DNA of 64,000 nt from Clostridium_F caseinilyticum (GTDB lineage: Bacteria; Bacillota; Clostridia; Clostridiales; Clostridiaceae), in the NCBI RefSeq assembly GCF_046127645.1, contig NZ_CP175919.1. The stretch is one strand, 5' to 3'. The position numbers were made by a program, and so were the translations under genes. This document shows, in pieces, positions 54,109 through 63,365 of the stretch. The notes under the pieces are model-generated. The model was given only the letters and a program-made list of their open reading frames with translations. It was not told where the DNA came from and ran no database searches. How positions within the stretch are numbered: position 1 is the stretch's first letter; each line of letters begins with the position of its first letter.

Positions 54109-54366
54109 TTATTTCCTGTATAATATTATTGCCAATACTATACCAATTATAGTCATAATATTAATATCAAAATTTAAACCTATAGCTAAATTAAAAACTT
54201 TTAGGTCTAAATTGAATGGTGAAGTAGTTCCTACTTTATATGCGGTTTTTAAAAAGGATAACTTAGTAAAGCTAGAACCCAATATTTCACCAGCAATGCT
54301 ACCTAATATAGCCCCTAATAGTATAAAAACTCCTAATAAACTTTTATTTTTATCTGGACTTTTCAT
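54109..54366 (-). CDS. DUF4321-type small membrane protein
   Basis: 85 aa with two hydrophobic segments (about 8-28 and 60-82) around a short polar loop. LGGIFGSFLGEIL-type Gly pattern is seen as LLGAILGSIAGEILGSS. This fits the small DUF4321 family common next to maf in clostridia. Function unknown. AGGTGGGG precedes the ATG. Confidence 0.8.
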   Translation of the reverse strand: MKSPDKNKSLLGVFILLGAILGSIAGEILGSSFTKLSFLKTAYKVGTTSPFNLDLKVFNLAIGLNFDINIMTIIGIVLAIILYRK

Positions 54367-54451
54367 AACAACCCCACCTTAAAATTATATCTAATATAGT
54401 TTATCATTTAATAAAAACTTAAACAAGTATCTAAAGAATTTTTTAAGCAAA

Positions 54452-54483
54452 AAATAAGCATCTAAAAAAACAGATGCTTATTT
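54452..54483 (-). terminator. Terminator after the SPOR-like gene
   Basis: Perfect 12-bp arms AAATAAGCATCT (54452-54463) and AGATGCTTATTT (54472-54483) overlapping the stop codon of the gene at 54478. The downstream maf-radC-mre run must therefore start from its own promoter. Confidence 0.88.
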
Positions 54484-55179
54484 ATTATTTATTTCTTGTA
54501 AAATTTTATAAATAAAACTGTAACTTTTATTTGCCTGATCTTTTGTCAAATCCTTTGGTAATTTATTTATATGTTCTTTCAAATTATTTAAAGTTTTTAT
54601 ATTTGAACTATCTTTATTAACTTTGTCTAATGATGACATCCATTTTTTTATTTCTTCTGTTTTTACTGATTTTACATCCTTTTCCGATAATTTATTTACT
54701 ATTTTAATATATGCTGTAATTATTTCTGATATTTCTGCATCACATAAATCTTTTTTATTAATTGCAAATGTCATTTTAGAATTATCTATTTTATTATCTG
54801 TTAATTTTTTCATTAGTTTTATTCCTTCATCTTCTTCATATATTCCCAGGAAAACTCTAGTTTTACCATTATCCTCTATGGTAAATGCATTACCATAAGG
54901 TGTTAGACTACTTAAAATTTCAGAAGCATTTTCTTTTTTAGCATATATTCCTCTTTGTATAACTATGTAATTTGAGCTGCTATTTTTATTATCTTTACTT
55001 TTAACTATACTAGCATTATCCTTTTTAATAATATTATTCTTTTTTATATTATTAGGAGAAGCTATATTAAATATCACTGTTCCTAATATAAAAGCAAAAA
55101 CTAAGACCAATGCTATTATTAAAAAAAATGTAAAATTAGACTTATGTCCCTTTTTGATATCGTAACGTGTGTATCTCAT
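54478..55179 (-). CDS. SPOR-like domain membrane protein
   Basis: 233 aa. A basic N-terminus, one membrane helix (about 17-40), a low-complexity Asn/Lys linker, then YIVIQRGIYAKKENASEILSSL...NAFTIEDNGKTRVFLGIY, a beta-alpha-beta pattern like the SPOR peptidoglycan-binding domain, and a helical C-terminus. It may bind denuded glycan at the septum or spore cortex. Weak family match by eye. GGAGGG precedes the ATG. Confidence 0.7.
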   Translation of the reverse strand: MRYTRYDIKKGHKSNFTFFLIIALVLVFAFILGTVIFNIASPNNIKKNNIIKKDNASIVKSKDNKNSSSNYIVIQRGIYAKKENASEILSSLTPYGNAFTIEDNGKTRVFLGIYEEDEGIKLMKKLTDNKIDNSKMTFAINKKDLCDAEISEIITAYIKIVNKLSEKDVKSVKTEEIKKWMSSLDKVNKDSSNIKTLNNLKEHINKLPKDLTKDQANKSYSFIYKILQEINNK

Positions 55180-55302
55180 TTTTTCATCCCTCCATAATTG
55201 TTAAATTGCTTTTTTATAAATATATATTCTATATTTTTATAAATATAACTATGGAAAGATGAAAATAAAATATTATATAAAAACATTCTATTTTAACAAA
55301 TA

Positions 55303-55357
55303 AAAAAGCTATGAATTTTAAAATATTATTAGCAACCTTTTTAATTCACAACTTTTT
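55303..55357 (-). terminator. Probable terminator of the GNAT gene
   Basis: AAAAAGCTATGAATT (55303-55317) pairs with AATTCACAACTTTTT (55343-55357), with two G-U-type differences and a 25-base loop; T-rich on the minus-strand 3' side (TTTTTATTTG). Confidence 0.75.
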
Positions 55358-55392
55358 AAATTTAAAATAATTTCATATCTTATTAAATTATT

Positions 55393-55932
55393 TCATATAT
55401 AATATTTAGCTCTATTTACATGTCTTAACTTTTTCAATACTATTTCATTGCCTTTTATGTTATTATATCCATTTTTTTCATACATCCTGGATATAGAAAA
55501 ACCATTTTCCTTAAATATATTTATTAAATTTAAATTATTGTTATCAATAACTACATAAAAATCATCTATGCCATATTGCTTAAAAAAATATATTTCTAAA
55601 TTATGAATTATATTATACCATTCTCTGTTTTCAAGCCTATATCTATCTTTCAAAAAATATAAAATCCAAATTTCATTTGGATTTTTAAATTCAGCCCTTC
55701 CTTTTATCAATCCAATCAAATGTGATCTATAGGTTATTTTAATAAAAAATTCACATTCACTTAAATAATATTCTATAAATGTATCTTCTAATTCTTTCTC
55801 ATTTGTTAGGGGATGGAAATCTAAATTCACTTCATTTTCGTTAGATTTCATCATATAAAAAACATCTTCTATATTTTCTTTCTCTACATTAACTATTTCT
55901 ATATCATTATATTTTAAATTTATATCTAACAT
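55393..55932 (-). CDS. GNAT-like N-acetyltransferase, substrate unknown
   Basis: 179 aa. The layout follows the GNAT fold: an N-terminal strand-helix, ITYRSHLIGLIKGRAEFKNP as the central strands, and DFYVVIDNNNLNLINIFKENGF in the C-terminal part, the usual Asn-containing segment of GNAT motif B. The Q/RxxGxA acetyl-CoA loop is not obvious (KDRYRLENREW in its place), so activity is uncertain. AGGGGG precedes the ATG. Monocistronic, with its own terminator. Confidence 0.65.
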   Translation of the reverse strand: MLDINLKYNDIEIVNVEKENIEDVFYMMKSNENEVNLDFHPLTNEKELEDTFIEYYLSECEFFIKITYRSHLIGLIKGRAEFKNPNEIWILYFLKDRYRLENREWYNIIHNLEIYFFKQYGIDDFYVVIDNNNLNLINIFKENGFSISRMYEKNGYNNIKGNEIVLKKLRHVNRAKYYI

Positions 55933-56192
55933 TTTATTCCCCCTTACTTTAATAAAGTTATTCTACAATTTCCTGAAAAAATCCTTTTTATATAATTTTA
56001 TATTCTAAGTTATGGATTATTATTTATTAATTTTTATTATAAATTAAATTATTTATTGTAGGTATCTCGCCTATTTAAATCAGAAAATTTATAAATTTAA
56101 AAATAAAAATAAAATTTCATCAAATACCTAATTTTATTTTTTTATTCTATGTTATAATATATACGTATTATGTTGGTTTGGGGGTACAAATA

Positions 56193-56747
56193 ATGAATAT
56201 CTATCAAGTAAATACTTTTACTAACAAAGTTTTTTTAGGAAATTCTATTGGTGTATGTTTATTAAATGAGCCTGTAGAAAATGATTACATGAAAAATGTA
56301 GCACTAGAACTTAACTTATCAGAAACCATTTTTTTATGTAAGGGAAATGATGGATATAAAACAAATATCTTTTCACCTAAAGCTGAATTAAGTTTATGTG
56401 TGAAATCTATTTTAGCTGCTTCTCATATTTTATGGCAAGAAGGTATTATAGATGAAAAAGAAAATATTAAATTCTATTGTAAAGAAGATATCTTAGAAAC
56501 AAAATTAAATTCTGATTTTATAGAAATAAAAATTCCTTTGACTCTTGAAAAAAAATTATGTTTACTACATAACTTTTCTAAAACTTTAAATATAGAAGAT
56601 GATTTAACTATAAATTATTTAGAAAATCTAAAGGAACAAAAAACATATATAAAGGGAAATAATGAATTTAAAATCAGATTAGAAGGTGAAAATATAATTT
56701 TATCTGGTTCAGCTATAACAGTTATTGTAGGCGATCTTATAATTTAA
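56193..56747 (+). CDS. Shortened PhzF-family isomerase/epimerase-like protein
   Basis: 184 aa from the ATG at 56193, with GGGGGT seven bases upstream. The N-terminus YQVNTFTNKVFLGNSIGVCLL and NLSETIFL (family catalytic Glu) are PhzF-like, and the C-terminus ILSGSAITVIVGDLI matches the end of the family. The usual protein has 260-300 residues; most of the second domain, including the conserved DPVTGSA segment, is missing. The motif normally read as E-x-D-L-C-G-H is ELSLCVK, so two key residues are lost. It is intact as a frame, but catalysis is doubtful. Confidence 0.75.
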   Translation: MNIYQVNTFTNKVFLGNSIGVCLLNEPVENDYMKNVALELNLSETIFLCKGNDGYKTNIFSPKAELSLCVKSILAASHILWQEGIIDEKENIKFYCKEDILETKLNSDFIEIKIPLTLEKKLCLLHNFSKTLNIEDDLTINYLENLKEQKTYIKGNNEFKIRLEGENIILSGSAITVIVGDLII

Positions 56748-56766
56748 TTATATTTATTTTAAAAAC

Positions 56767-56801
56767 AAAAAACTTCATCTAATAAAAAGATGAAGTTTTT
56801 T
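56767..56801. terminator. Bidirectional terminator between the PhzF-like gene and the ACT-domain gene
   Basis: AAAAAACTTCATCT and AGATGAAGTTTTTT arms around a seven-base loop, with A and T runs on either side. It serves both convergent genes. Confidence 0.92.
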
Positions 56802-56802
56802 A

Positions 56803-57240
56803 TTATTCCATAGCTATTAAATCTACTTTTATTACATTTTTAGTATTTTTTATTTCCTCAACTAATTCTTTCAGCCCTATGCTCATTTGCGATATATCAA
56901 ATGTAATACTTACATTTGCAGTATTATTTATAGGTATATCTTGATTTATGGTAAGTATATTTCCCTTATACTCTGCTATTCTATCCAATATTTTAGAAAG
57001 GGTTCCTCTTTCATGTCCTATTAATAATCCTATAGTTGCTTTTTGACTCTTTACACCTTCAGATACAGAAAATACAAAATCTTTATATTTATAATAAGTA
57101 CTTCTACTAATTCCTACTGTTTTTACACCTTCTGTTATATCTTTTACTTTCCCATTAGCTAAAAGTTCCTTTACCTTAACAACTTTTTCAAAAATATCCG
57201 GAAGTATGCTATTGTCTATAATTAAAAATTTATTAGGCAT
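56803..57240 (-). CDS. ACT domain-containing protein (UPF0735/PheB-like)
   Basis: 145 aa from the ATG at 57240, five bases after GGAGGAG. The N-terminal half looks like a helix-turn-helix (VKTVGISRSTYYKYKDFVF), the C-terminal half is an ACT domain (ATIGLLIGHERGTLSKILDRIAEYKGNILTINQDIP region) that may bind an amino acid. In Bacillus the homologue was named PheB without proven enzymatic role. The 6S-like RNA lies upstream on the same strand. Confidence 0.85.
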   Translation of the reverse strand: MPNKFLIIDNSILPDIFEKVVKVKELLANGKVKDITEGVKTVGISRSTYYKYKDFVFSVSEGVKSQKATIGLLIGHERGTLSKILDRIAEYKGNILTINQDIPINNTANVSITFDISQMSIGLKELVEEIKNTKNVIKVDLIAME

Positions 57241-57380
57241 AAAAACTCCTCCCACAATCTTCTCTTATTAAATTAACTTTCATATAATTTATATAATTAT
57301 AACATATATATTTTTTTTAATAAATAAAGTTATAATCAATGCATTTATATAATTCTATTCTATTTGTTTTTATATAACAT

Positions 57381-57640
57381 ATAAAAAAGAGAAGTATAAA
57401 TACTTCTCTTTATATCTTATCGATAATATCCAAAATACCGTAGCTCCAATTTTGACACCTATCTTTCGATAGGTGGGTGTTCTCACAGATGTTTCTATCT
57501 CCCTAATGCCATTTATAGGTCTCATAATAAGGTTCATATCCATATCTAAATGTTGAACTCCCGTACTTGTGATGTAGGTTCAAAATATAGAGCCTAGCGT
57601 ATACCTCAGAATCTTTAATCTTTGTTAATTTATTTTCTAT
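57381..57640 (-). ncRNA. ssrS: Structured non-coding RNA, probable 6S RNA
   Basis: About 260 nt with its own promoter and an intrinsic terminator: the AAAGAGAAGTA/TACTTCTCTTT stem at 57386-57411, then TTTTTATATG. By eye the ends close through GGTATAC...GTATTTT, GCTC/GAGC and ATTTT/AAAAT. Inside are a TTGAAC/GTTCAA stem and a strong CACCTATC-GAAA-GATAGGTG hairpin near the 3' side. Closing stem, interior bubble and 3'-side hairpin fit 6S RNA, and CTGAGGTATACGC resembles the start of known 6S RNAs. A riboswitch or T-box for the following ACT gene is less likely: no T-box sequence is present. Confidence 0.6.
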
Positions 57641-57646
57641 ATTCAT

Positions 57647-57675
57647 TATAAACATTAATTTATAATTTTTCAATA
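57647..57675 (-). promoter_or_regulatory. Sigma-A promoter of the structured RNA
   Basis: On the minus strand: TTGAAA (57675-57670), exactly 17 bases, TATAAT (57652-57647). Expected transcription start about 57640. Confidence 0.85.
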
Positions 57676-57788
57676 GTTTTTTTTTATATTGATTTAATCT
57701 ATATAAATTTTTTATAATGTAAATTTATAACTTATCTTATTAACTTCTTAAGTTAATACATTTAAAAAATGTTTTATTATTAAATCTA

Positions 57789-57873
57789 TGGTGCAGGTGA
57801 TGGGACTTGAACCCATACGTCCTTGGACACACGCCCCTCAAACGTGCCTGTCTGCCTATTCCAGCACACCTGC
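57789..57873 (-). tRNA. tRNA-Leu (anticodon GAG)
   Basis: 85 nt including encoded CCA. The acceptor GCAGGTG/CACCTGC is perfect. The anticodon loop TTGAGGG gives GAG (57837-57839, reverse strand). The extra arm is long, as in class II tRNA-Leu, and the T loop TTCAAGT is closed by ATGGG/CCCAT. It reads CUC/CUU codons. Confidence 0.96.
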
Positions 57874-57970
57874 TAAGTTTTCGCATATAAATTCTAATAG
57901 AACAAATAATTTATAGTTATATTATAATATTTTTATATTATTGTCAATAAACTTATTAAATTATTATTAT

Positions 57971-58516
57971 TTAACTTTTATATAAAAATCTATAAATATT
58001 ATATATAACCTTCACCTTTTTCACATACTTATCTGTTTCTTTAAAGGGTATGTAATGAAGGCTTTCACCATCCTTTGAATGTTCTGCATCCTTTAACCAT
58101 TTTTGAACATTTCCTCGTCCTCCATTATATGCAGCTAAAACTAAATCCATATTTCCATCGAATTCTTCTTTTAAATTATTTAAATACCAACATCCCATTT
58201 TTATATTAGTTTCTGGATCTTTTAAATTATCAATATTAAAATCTTTTGTGCCCATTTTTTCTGCTACCCATTTTCCTGTCTCTGGAGTTATTTGCATAAG
58301 CCCCTGTGCATTTTTTTTAGAAGTAGCATCTTTTTTAAAATTACTTTCAGTTTTTATAACTGCTGCCACAAAATAAGGATCTAATTTATATTCATTTGCA
58401 TACATGTCTATATACTCTTTATATTTCATAGGGAAAATATATTTTGCTATAGTTGTTATATTTATCAATAAAATAAATGTTAGTATCAAAATCAAAAGTC
58501 TTCTTAAAAACTTCAC
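57971..58516 (-). CDS. Lytic transglycosylase (SLT domain, soluble Slt type)
   Basis: 181 aa. An N-terminal membrane/signal segment (about 5-26) is followed by the SLT domain with AVIKTESNFKKDATSK (catalytic Glu), AQGLMQITPETGKW and VLAAYNGGRGNVQKWL. It cleaves peptidoglycan glycan strands. GTG start at 58516 after TTAGGG. It lies 18 bp after coaE in the polA-coaE-slt run. Confidence 0.93.
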   Translation of the reverse strand: MKFLRRLLILILTFILLINITTIAKYIFPMKYKEYIDMYANEYKLDPYFVAAVIKTESNFKKDATSKKNAQGLMQITPETGKWVAEKMGTKDFNIDNLKDPETNIKMGCWYLNNLKEEFDGNMDLVLAAYNGGRGNVQKWLKDAEHSKDGESLHYIPFKETDKYVKKVKVIYNIYRFLYKS

Positions 58517-58534
58517 TCTATTTTTGCCCTAATA

Positions 58535-59173
58535 TTAGAGCACTCCCCCCTTCTTTCTCGCTTTAATCATTATTTCCATAAAAATTTTATCTAATTCTCC
58601 CTTTGTATTCTCTATATCTCTAGAATTGTCTATTATATAATTTACAAATTTCCTTTTTTCTTCCATAGACATTTGAGAATTTATTCTATTTATAACTTCC
58701 GCTGTACTTAATCCATCTCTTTTTTTAACCCTAGATATTTGTACATCCTTATCTACCCAAACTAATATATTTATATCCATATATTTATATAACCCTTGCT
58801 CTATTAATGTAGGTGCATCTAATACACAAATTGATTCTTTATTTTTCTCTAATGCTTTTATTCTTTCAAAGGTTTCTTTTTTTATATAAGGCATTATTAT
58901 ATTTTCATATTCTATTCTTTTATTCTTATTTTTAAATATATAGCTACCAAACTCTTTTCTTTTTAACTCTCCATTATTATCTAAAAATTCTTCGCCAAAA
59001 GTTTCTTTTACCTTTATTAAAATTTCTGGATATAACTTCAATACTTCTCTGCTTATTTTATCTGCATCAATTACTGGTATATTTTTCCCTTCTATCATTT
59101 TTGATACAGTACTTTTACCGGCACCGATGCCTCCTGTAAGTCCAATTTTAAAAATACCTTGTGAACAATACAT
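58535..59173 (-). CDS. coaE: Dephospho-CoA kinase CoaE
   Basis: 212 aa. P-loop GLTGGIGAGKSTVSKMI near the N-terminus, VIDADKISREVL as the Asp-containing motif, and VLDAPTLIEQGLYK. It phosphorylates dephospho-CoA in the last step of CoA synthesis. GGGAG precedes the ATG; 11 bp after polA, a conserved pairing. Confidence 0.96.
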   Translation of the reverse strand: MYCSQGIFKIGLTGGIGAGKSTVSKMIEGKNIPVIDADKISREVLKLYPEILIKVKETFGEEFLDNNGELKRKEFGSYIFKNKNKRIEYENIIMPYIKKETFERIKALEKNKESICVLDAPTLIEQGLYKYMDINILVWVDKDVQISRVKKRDGLSTAEVINRINSQMSMEEKRKFVNYIIDNSRDIENTKGELDKIFMEIMIKARKKGGVL

Positions 59174-59184
59174 AAAACAACTCC

Positions 59185-61812
59185 CTATTTGGCTTCATAC
59201 CAATTATTGCCTATGTTTATATCTACATCTAACCCAACTTTTAGTTTTAAAACCTGTTCCATTTCTTTTTTAACTAAAACTTTAATTCTTTCTAATTCTT
59301 CTTTATAAACATTTAGTATTAATTCATCATGTACTTGTAATATTATACTGCTTTTAAAATTTTCTTGTTTTAATTTTCTATGAACATTTACCATAGCCAA
59401 TTTTATTATATCAGCTGCACTTCCTTGTATTGGACTATTCATAGCTAATCTTTCCCCAGCAGCTTTAACTATTTTATTTGAAGATTTAACCTCTTTTATA
59501 TATCTTCTTCTATTTAATATAGTACTCACATACCCTTTTTTTATAGCCTCTTCTACTATATTTTCTAAATAAAGTTTTACATTAGGATATCTCTCTAAAT
59601 AAGCATCTATATATTGCTTTGCTTCTTTTCTAGTTATATTTAAATCCTGAGATAAACTAAAATCTCCTATACCATAAACTATACCAAAATTAACTGCTTT
59701 AGCATTACTCCTCATAAGAGGTGTTACTTCATCTATTGGAACTTTAAACACTTCTGATGCAGTTTTAGTATGAATATCATCATGTTCATTGAAAGCACTT
59801 ATCATATTTTCATCATTAGATATATGTGCTAATACTCTTAATTCTATCTGTGAATAATCTGCTGAAAGTACTACAGAATCCTGGGTATTAGGAATAAATA
59901 CCTTTCTTATCTCTCTTCCCATTTCATATTTTATAGGTATATTTTGAAGATTAGGCTCCGTACTAGACAATCTACCTGTTGCTGTAACAGTTTGATTAAA
60001 GTTTGAATGTATTTTTCCATCCTCATCTATAGCAGCTTTTAATCCCTCTATATAAGTAGAATATATTTTAGTTAATTGTCTATAATAAGTTATTTTATCT
60101 ATTATTGGATGTTTATCTCTTAACTTATCTAATACTTCTGCATTAGTTGAATATCCTGTCTTTGTTTTCTTTATAATAGGTAAATCTAATTTTTCAAAAA
60201 GTATTTTTCCTAACTGTTTAGGAGAATTTATATTAAATTCTTCCTCAGACATTGAATATATTTCTGACTGAGTATTTTCTATTTCTCCTTTGAATTTTTC
60301 CTCAAGTTGTAAAAGTATATTTTTATCTACTTTAAATCCTTCTGTTTCCATAGCTGATAACGTCTCTGTAAGAGGTTGTTCTACCTTATACAACAATTCT
60401 TCTATATCTTGCTCTTTTATTTTTTCTTCCAGTACCTCGTATAATTTAGGCATTATATTAGTCTCTTTTATTTTTAGATCTTCATCTTCTCTATTTATAT
60501 TTTTAAACAAATATTCTGAAGCCAAACTAGCTATTTCATATTCTTTTCTTACTGGATCTATTAAATATGCAGCTAAATTTATATCAAATCTTATCCCACT
60601 AAACTCTATTCCTAATTTTCTAAGTATAGTCCTTGGATTTTTAGAATCATAGGTTATTTTTTCATTCTCTTTACTTTCAAATAGTTCTTTGCACATTTTT
60701 ATAAATTCTTCTTTATCATTATTCAACAAAGTTTGAAAGTCTATTTTATAAACTTCATCTTTAAAATTAATATACAATGTGGTTATTTTAGATTTAGAAA
60801 ATAAAGCTATATCCTCTAATTCAAAATATAAATATAACTTATCCACTTTATATTTTATTATATTGTCTTTTAAATCTTTAAATTCTTCTATAGAAACTAT
60901 ATTTTTATAAGAAACTTTTTCTTCTTCGGTTTCTTTTTCATTACTTTTACCTACTTTATTTATTAAAGATTTAAATTCCAATTTTTGAAACATATCTCTA
61001 ACTTTGTTTATATCATAATCTTCTTTTGATTTTATCTCTTGTAAACTCATTTCTATTGGAACATTACGTATAATAGTAGCTAATTTTTTACTAAATATAG
61101 CCTGCTCACTATATTCATGTAAATTTTCTTTTAATTTTTTTCCTCTTATATTTTCTATATTTTCAAGTACTGATTCTATACTTTTATATTCTTTTATAAG
61201 CTTAAAGGCAGTTTTTTCACCTATTCCAGGTACTCCAGGTATATTGTCAGAGGTATCTCCCATAAGACCTTTTACATCTATAAATTCTTTAGGAGTAACT
61301 CCAAACTCCTCTATCATTCTATTTTTATCATAAATTTCTTTTTCTGTAATACCCTTTTTAGTTATAACTACTTTTACGTTATCCGTAGCCAATTGTAGAG
61401 CATCTTTATCTCCTGTAACTATGTAAACTTCTATTCCTTTTTCCTCTGCAAATACAGATAAAGTTCCTATTAGATCGTCTGCTTCAAATCCATCAATTTC
61501 GAATATATTTATGGCTAATGCGGACAAAAGCTCTTTTACTATAGGAAACTGCTGTGCAAGTTCCTCTGGCATCTTTTTTCTACCTGCTTTGTAGTCCTTA
61601 TATTCTTCATGTCTAAAGGTAGGTGCCTTTCTATCAAAAGCTGCAACTATATAATCTGGATTTATCTCTTCTTTCATTTTTAAAAGCATATTAACAAAAC
61701 CATATATAGCATTAGTATGAATTCCCTCTCCAGTCATAAGATCAGGTAATGCATAAAAAGCTCTATTTAATAAACTATTACTATCTAATATTAATAATCT
61801 TTCTTTATTCAT
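59185..61812 (-). CDS. polA: DNA polymerase I
   Basis: 875 aa. The 5'-3' exonuclease domain (1-290) has VTGDKDALQLA and GLMGDTSDNIPGVPGIG. A 3'-5' exonuclease-like domain (about 300-470) lacks the DxE proofreading motif (YFELEDIALFS), as in many Gram-positive enzymes. The polymerase domain has ATGRLSSTEPNLQNIP, DYSQIELRVLAHIS and VHDEL. It acts in repair and Okazaki fragment maturation. Confidence 0.97.
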   Translation of the reverse strand: MNKERLLILDSNSLLNRAFYALPDLMTGEGIHTNAIYGFVNMLLKMKEEINPDYIVAAFDRKAPTFRHEEYKDYKAGRKKMPEELAQQFPIVKELLSALAINIFEIDGFEADDLIGTLSVFAEEKGIEVYIVTGDKDALQLATDNVKVVITKKGITEKEIYDKNRMIEEFGVTPKEFIDVKGLMGDTSDNIPGVPGIGEKTAFKLIKEYKSIESVLENIENIRGKKLKENLHEYSEQAIFSKKLATIIRNVPIEMSLQEIKSKEDYDINKVRDMFQKLEFKSLINKVGKSNEKETEEEKVSYKNIVSIEEFKDLKDNIIKYKVDKLYLYFELEDIALFSKSKITTLYINFKDEVYKIDFQTLLNNDKEEFIKMCKELFESKENEKITYDSKNPRTILRKLGIEFSGIRFDINLAAYLIDPVRKEYEIASLASEYLFKNINREDEDLKIKETNIMPKLYEVLEEKIKEQDIEELLYKVEQPLTETLSAMETEGFKVDKNILLQLEEKFKGEIENTQSEIYSMSEEEFNINSPKQLGKILFEKLDLPIIKKTKTGYSTNAEVLDKLRDKHPIIDKITYYRQLTKIYSTYIEGLKAAIDEDGKIHSNFNQTVTATGRLSSTEPNLQNIPIKYEMGREIRKVFIPNTQDSVVLSADYSQIELRVLAHISNDENMISAFNEHDDIHTKTASEVFKVPIDEVTPLMRSNAKAVNFGIVYGIGDFSLSQDLNITRKEAKQYIDAYLERYPNVKLYLENIVEEAIKKGYVSTILNRRRYIKEVKSSNKIVKAAGERLAMNSPIQGSAADIIKLAMVNVHRKLKQENFKSSIILQVHDELILNVYKEELERIKVLVKKEMEQVLKLKVGLDVDINIGNNWYEAK

Positions 61813-61829
61813 AAATGAACCTCCAAATT

Positions 61830-62954
61830 TTACATTTCTCTCATGTATTTTTTTAACATATTGAAATCATCACAGGGATATGTATTCAAAATTTCTTTTA
61901 ATATTTCAAATGCACATACATTTTCCAAAACTATAGAAGCTGGCACAACACCACAAACATCAGATCTTTCGTATCTATTTTCTACATTTGTTTTTTCTTT
62001 TAAATTGATGGTTTTTATAGGTTTTTTTATAGATGGTATTGGTTTCATATAAGCCTTTACTATTATATCCTCACCATTAGATACTCCAGCTTCAATTCCT
62101 CCAGCGTTATTGCTTTTTCTTTTTATATTATCTTCATCATAATATATCTCGTCATTAAAGGTACTTCCTCTTTTACTTAAATCTAAGCCTTCTCCAAACT
62201 CTACTGCCTTTATTCCTTGAACAGACATAATAGAATAACTTAATAGAGCATCTAATTTTCTATCCCATTGGGTATAACTTCCTATACCTACTGGCATACC
62301 TTTTATAGATATATATATACTTCCACCTATAGTATCTCCTTCTTTTTTACAGTTATCTATTTCATTTATCATGTTCTTTTCTACTTTTTTATTGTAACAT
62401 CTTAAAGGACTATCTTCTATTTCTTTATATACATGATCATTATATATATCTACATTCTCATCAAATATTTCTCCTATGCTCTGTATTTTGTTTCTTATAT
62501 CTATACCTAACAATTTTAATATATATTTACATATAGCACCTACAGCGGTTCTAATAGCTGTTTCTCTAGCTGAGGTTCTCTCTATTATATTTCTTATATC
62601 TCCTGTATTATATTTAATGTATCCTACTAAATCTCCATGACCTGGTCTAGGAACAAAAATTTTATCTTTATCTTCTGCTTCTTTATTTATAAGTTCTTTC
62701 CAATTGTTATAGTCTTTATTATAAATAATTAAAGTTATGGGATTCCCTGTAGTTTTGTTAGCTCTGACACCGGACCATATTTCCACTTTGTCCTTTTCTA
62801 TTGTCATTCTTTTTCCTCTACCATAGCCAGTCTGTCTTCTTTTTAATTCCTCATTTATAAAATCTATATCTATATGAATATTTGATGGTATACCTTCTAT
62901 TATAGCTGTTAATGCCCTTCCATGAGATTCTCCTGCATCTAAAAATCTAAGCAT
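61830..62954 (-). CDS. aroC: Chorismate synthase AroC
   Basis: 374 aa from the ATG at 62954 (MLRFLDAGESHGRAL), with GGGG about eight bases upstream; the frame is open 14 codons further but without a better site. Family signatures: GESHGRAL, GYGRGKRM, RPGHGDLVGYIKY with the catalytic His, and ERTSARETAIRTAVGAI. FMN-dependent last step of the shikimate pathway. No other aro gene is adjacent. Confidence 0.96.
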   Translation of the reverse strand: MLRFLDAGESHGRALTAIIEGIPSNIHIDIDFINEELKRRQTGYGRGKRMTIEKDKVEIWSGVRANKTTGNPITLIIYNKDYNNWKELINKEAEDKDKIFVPRPGHGDLVGYIKYNTGDIRNIIERTSARETAIRTAVGAICKYILKLLGIDIRNKIQSIGEIFDENVDIYNDHVYKEIEDSPLRCYNKKVEKNMINEIDNCKKEGDTIGGSIYISIKGMPVGIGSYTQWDRKLDALLSYSIMSVQGIKAVEFGEGLDLSKRGSTFNDEIYYDEDNIKRKSNNAGGIEAGVSNGEDIIVKAYMKPIPSIKKPIKTINLKEKTNVENRYERSDVCGVVPASIVLENVCAFEILKEILNTYPCDDFNMLKKYMREM

Positions 62955-63084
62955 ATTATCACTTCCCCTATAATTTAAACTATAACTATTATACACTAAA
63001 TTAATAATGTATTTTAGTGATACTTAAAAGATTATTTGAAACAATGATATTTTTAGCAGTTAGTATAGAAATTTAATATAGAAG

Positions 63085-63365
63085 GTATCTCAAAATAAAA
63101 ATAGCCTTAATTTTAAAACCATAAATATAAATAATACATTCATAAATCAATTCATTTTGCTAAGTAGTTCTAAATTTGACTCCATTAAAAATTTTTTACT
63201 CAGTAGAGGCAACCTCCTCTGGCTTCACTACTGGCTCCTCACGTCCTGTGAGGAATTACAAAAATTTTTAATTTCGTCAGATTAAGAGCTACTAAAACTC
63301 ATTCATATGTTTATCACATATATTATTTATATTTACTACATTAAAATTAAGGCTATTTTGAGACA
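63085..63365. repeat. Long imperfect palindrome 4 with an ACGTCCTGT-core hairpin
   Basis: About 110-base arms pair well: TCTCAAAAT, AGCCTTAATTTTAA, AAATATAAATAAT and AAAAATTTTT occur in inverted order on the two sides. The centre holds TCCTCACGTCCTGTGAGGA (63236-63254), which has the same core as palindrome 1. The right arm encodes the last codons and stop of the amidase gene, so it can also end that transcript. It fills the gap between that gene and aroC. Confidence 0.82.

Noticed and set aside
57241..57640. T-box riboswitch upstream of the ACT-domain gene
   Set aside because: No T-box consensus (AGGGTGGNACCGCG-type) or specifier-like arrangement could be found before the terminator.
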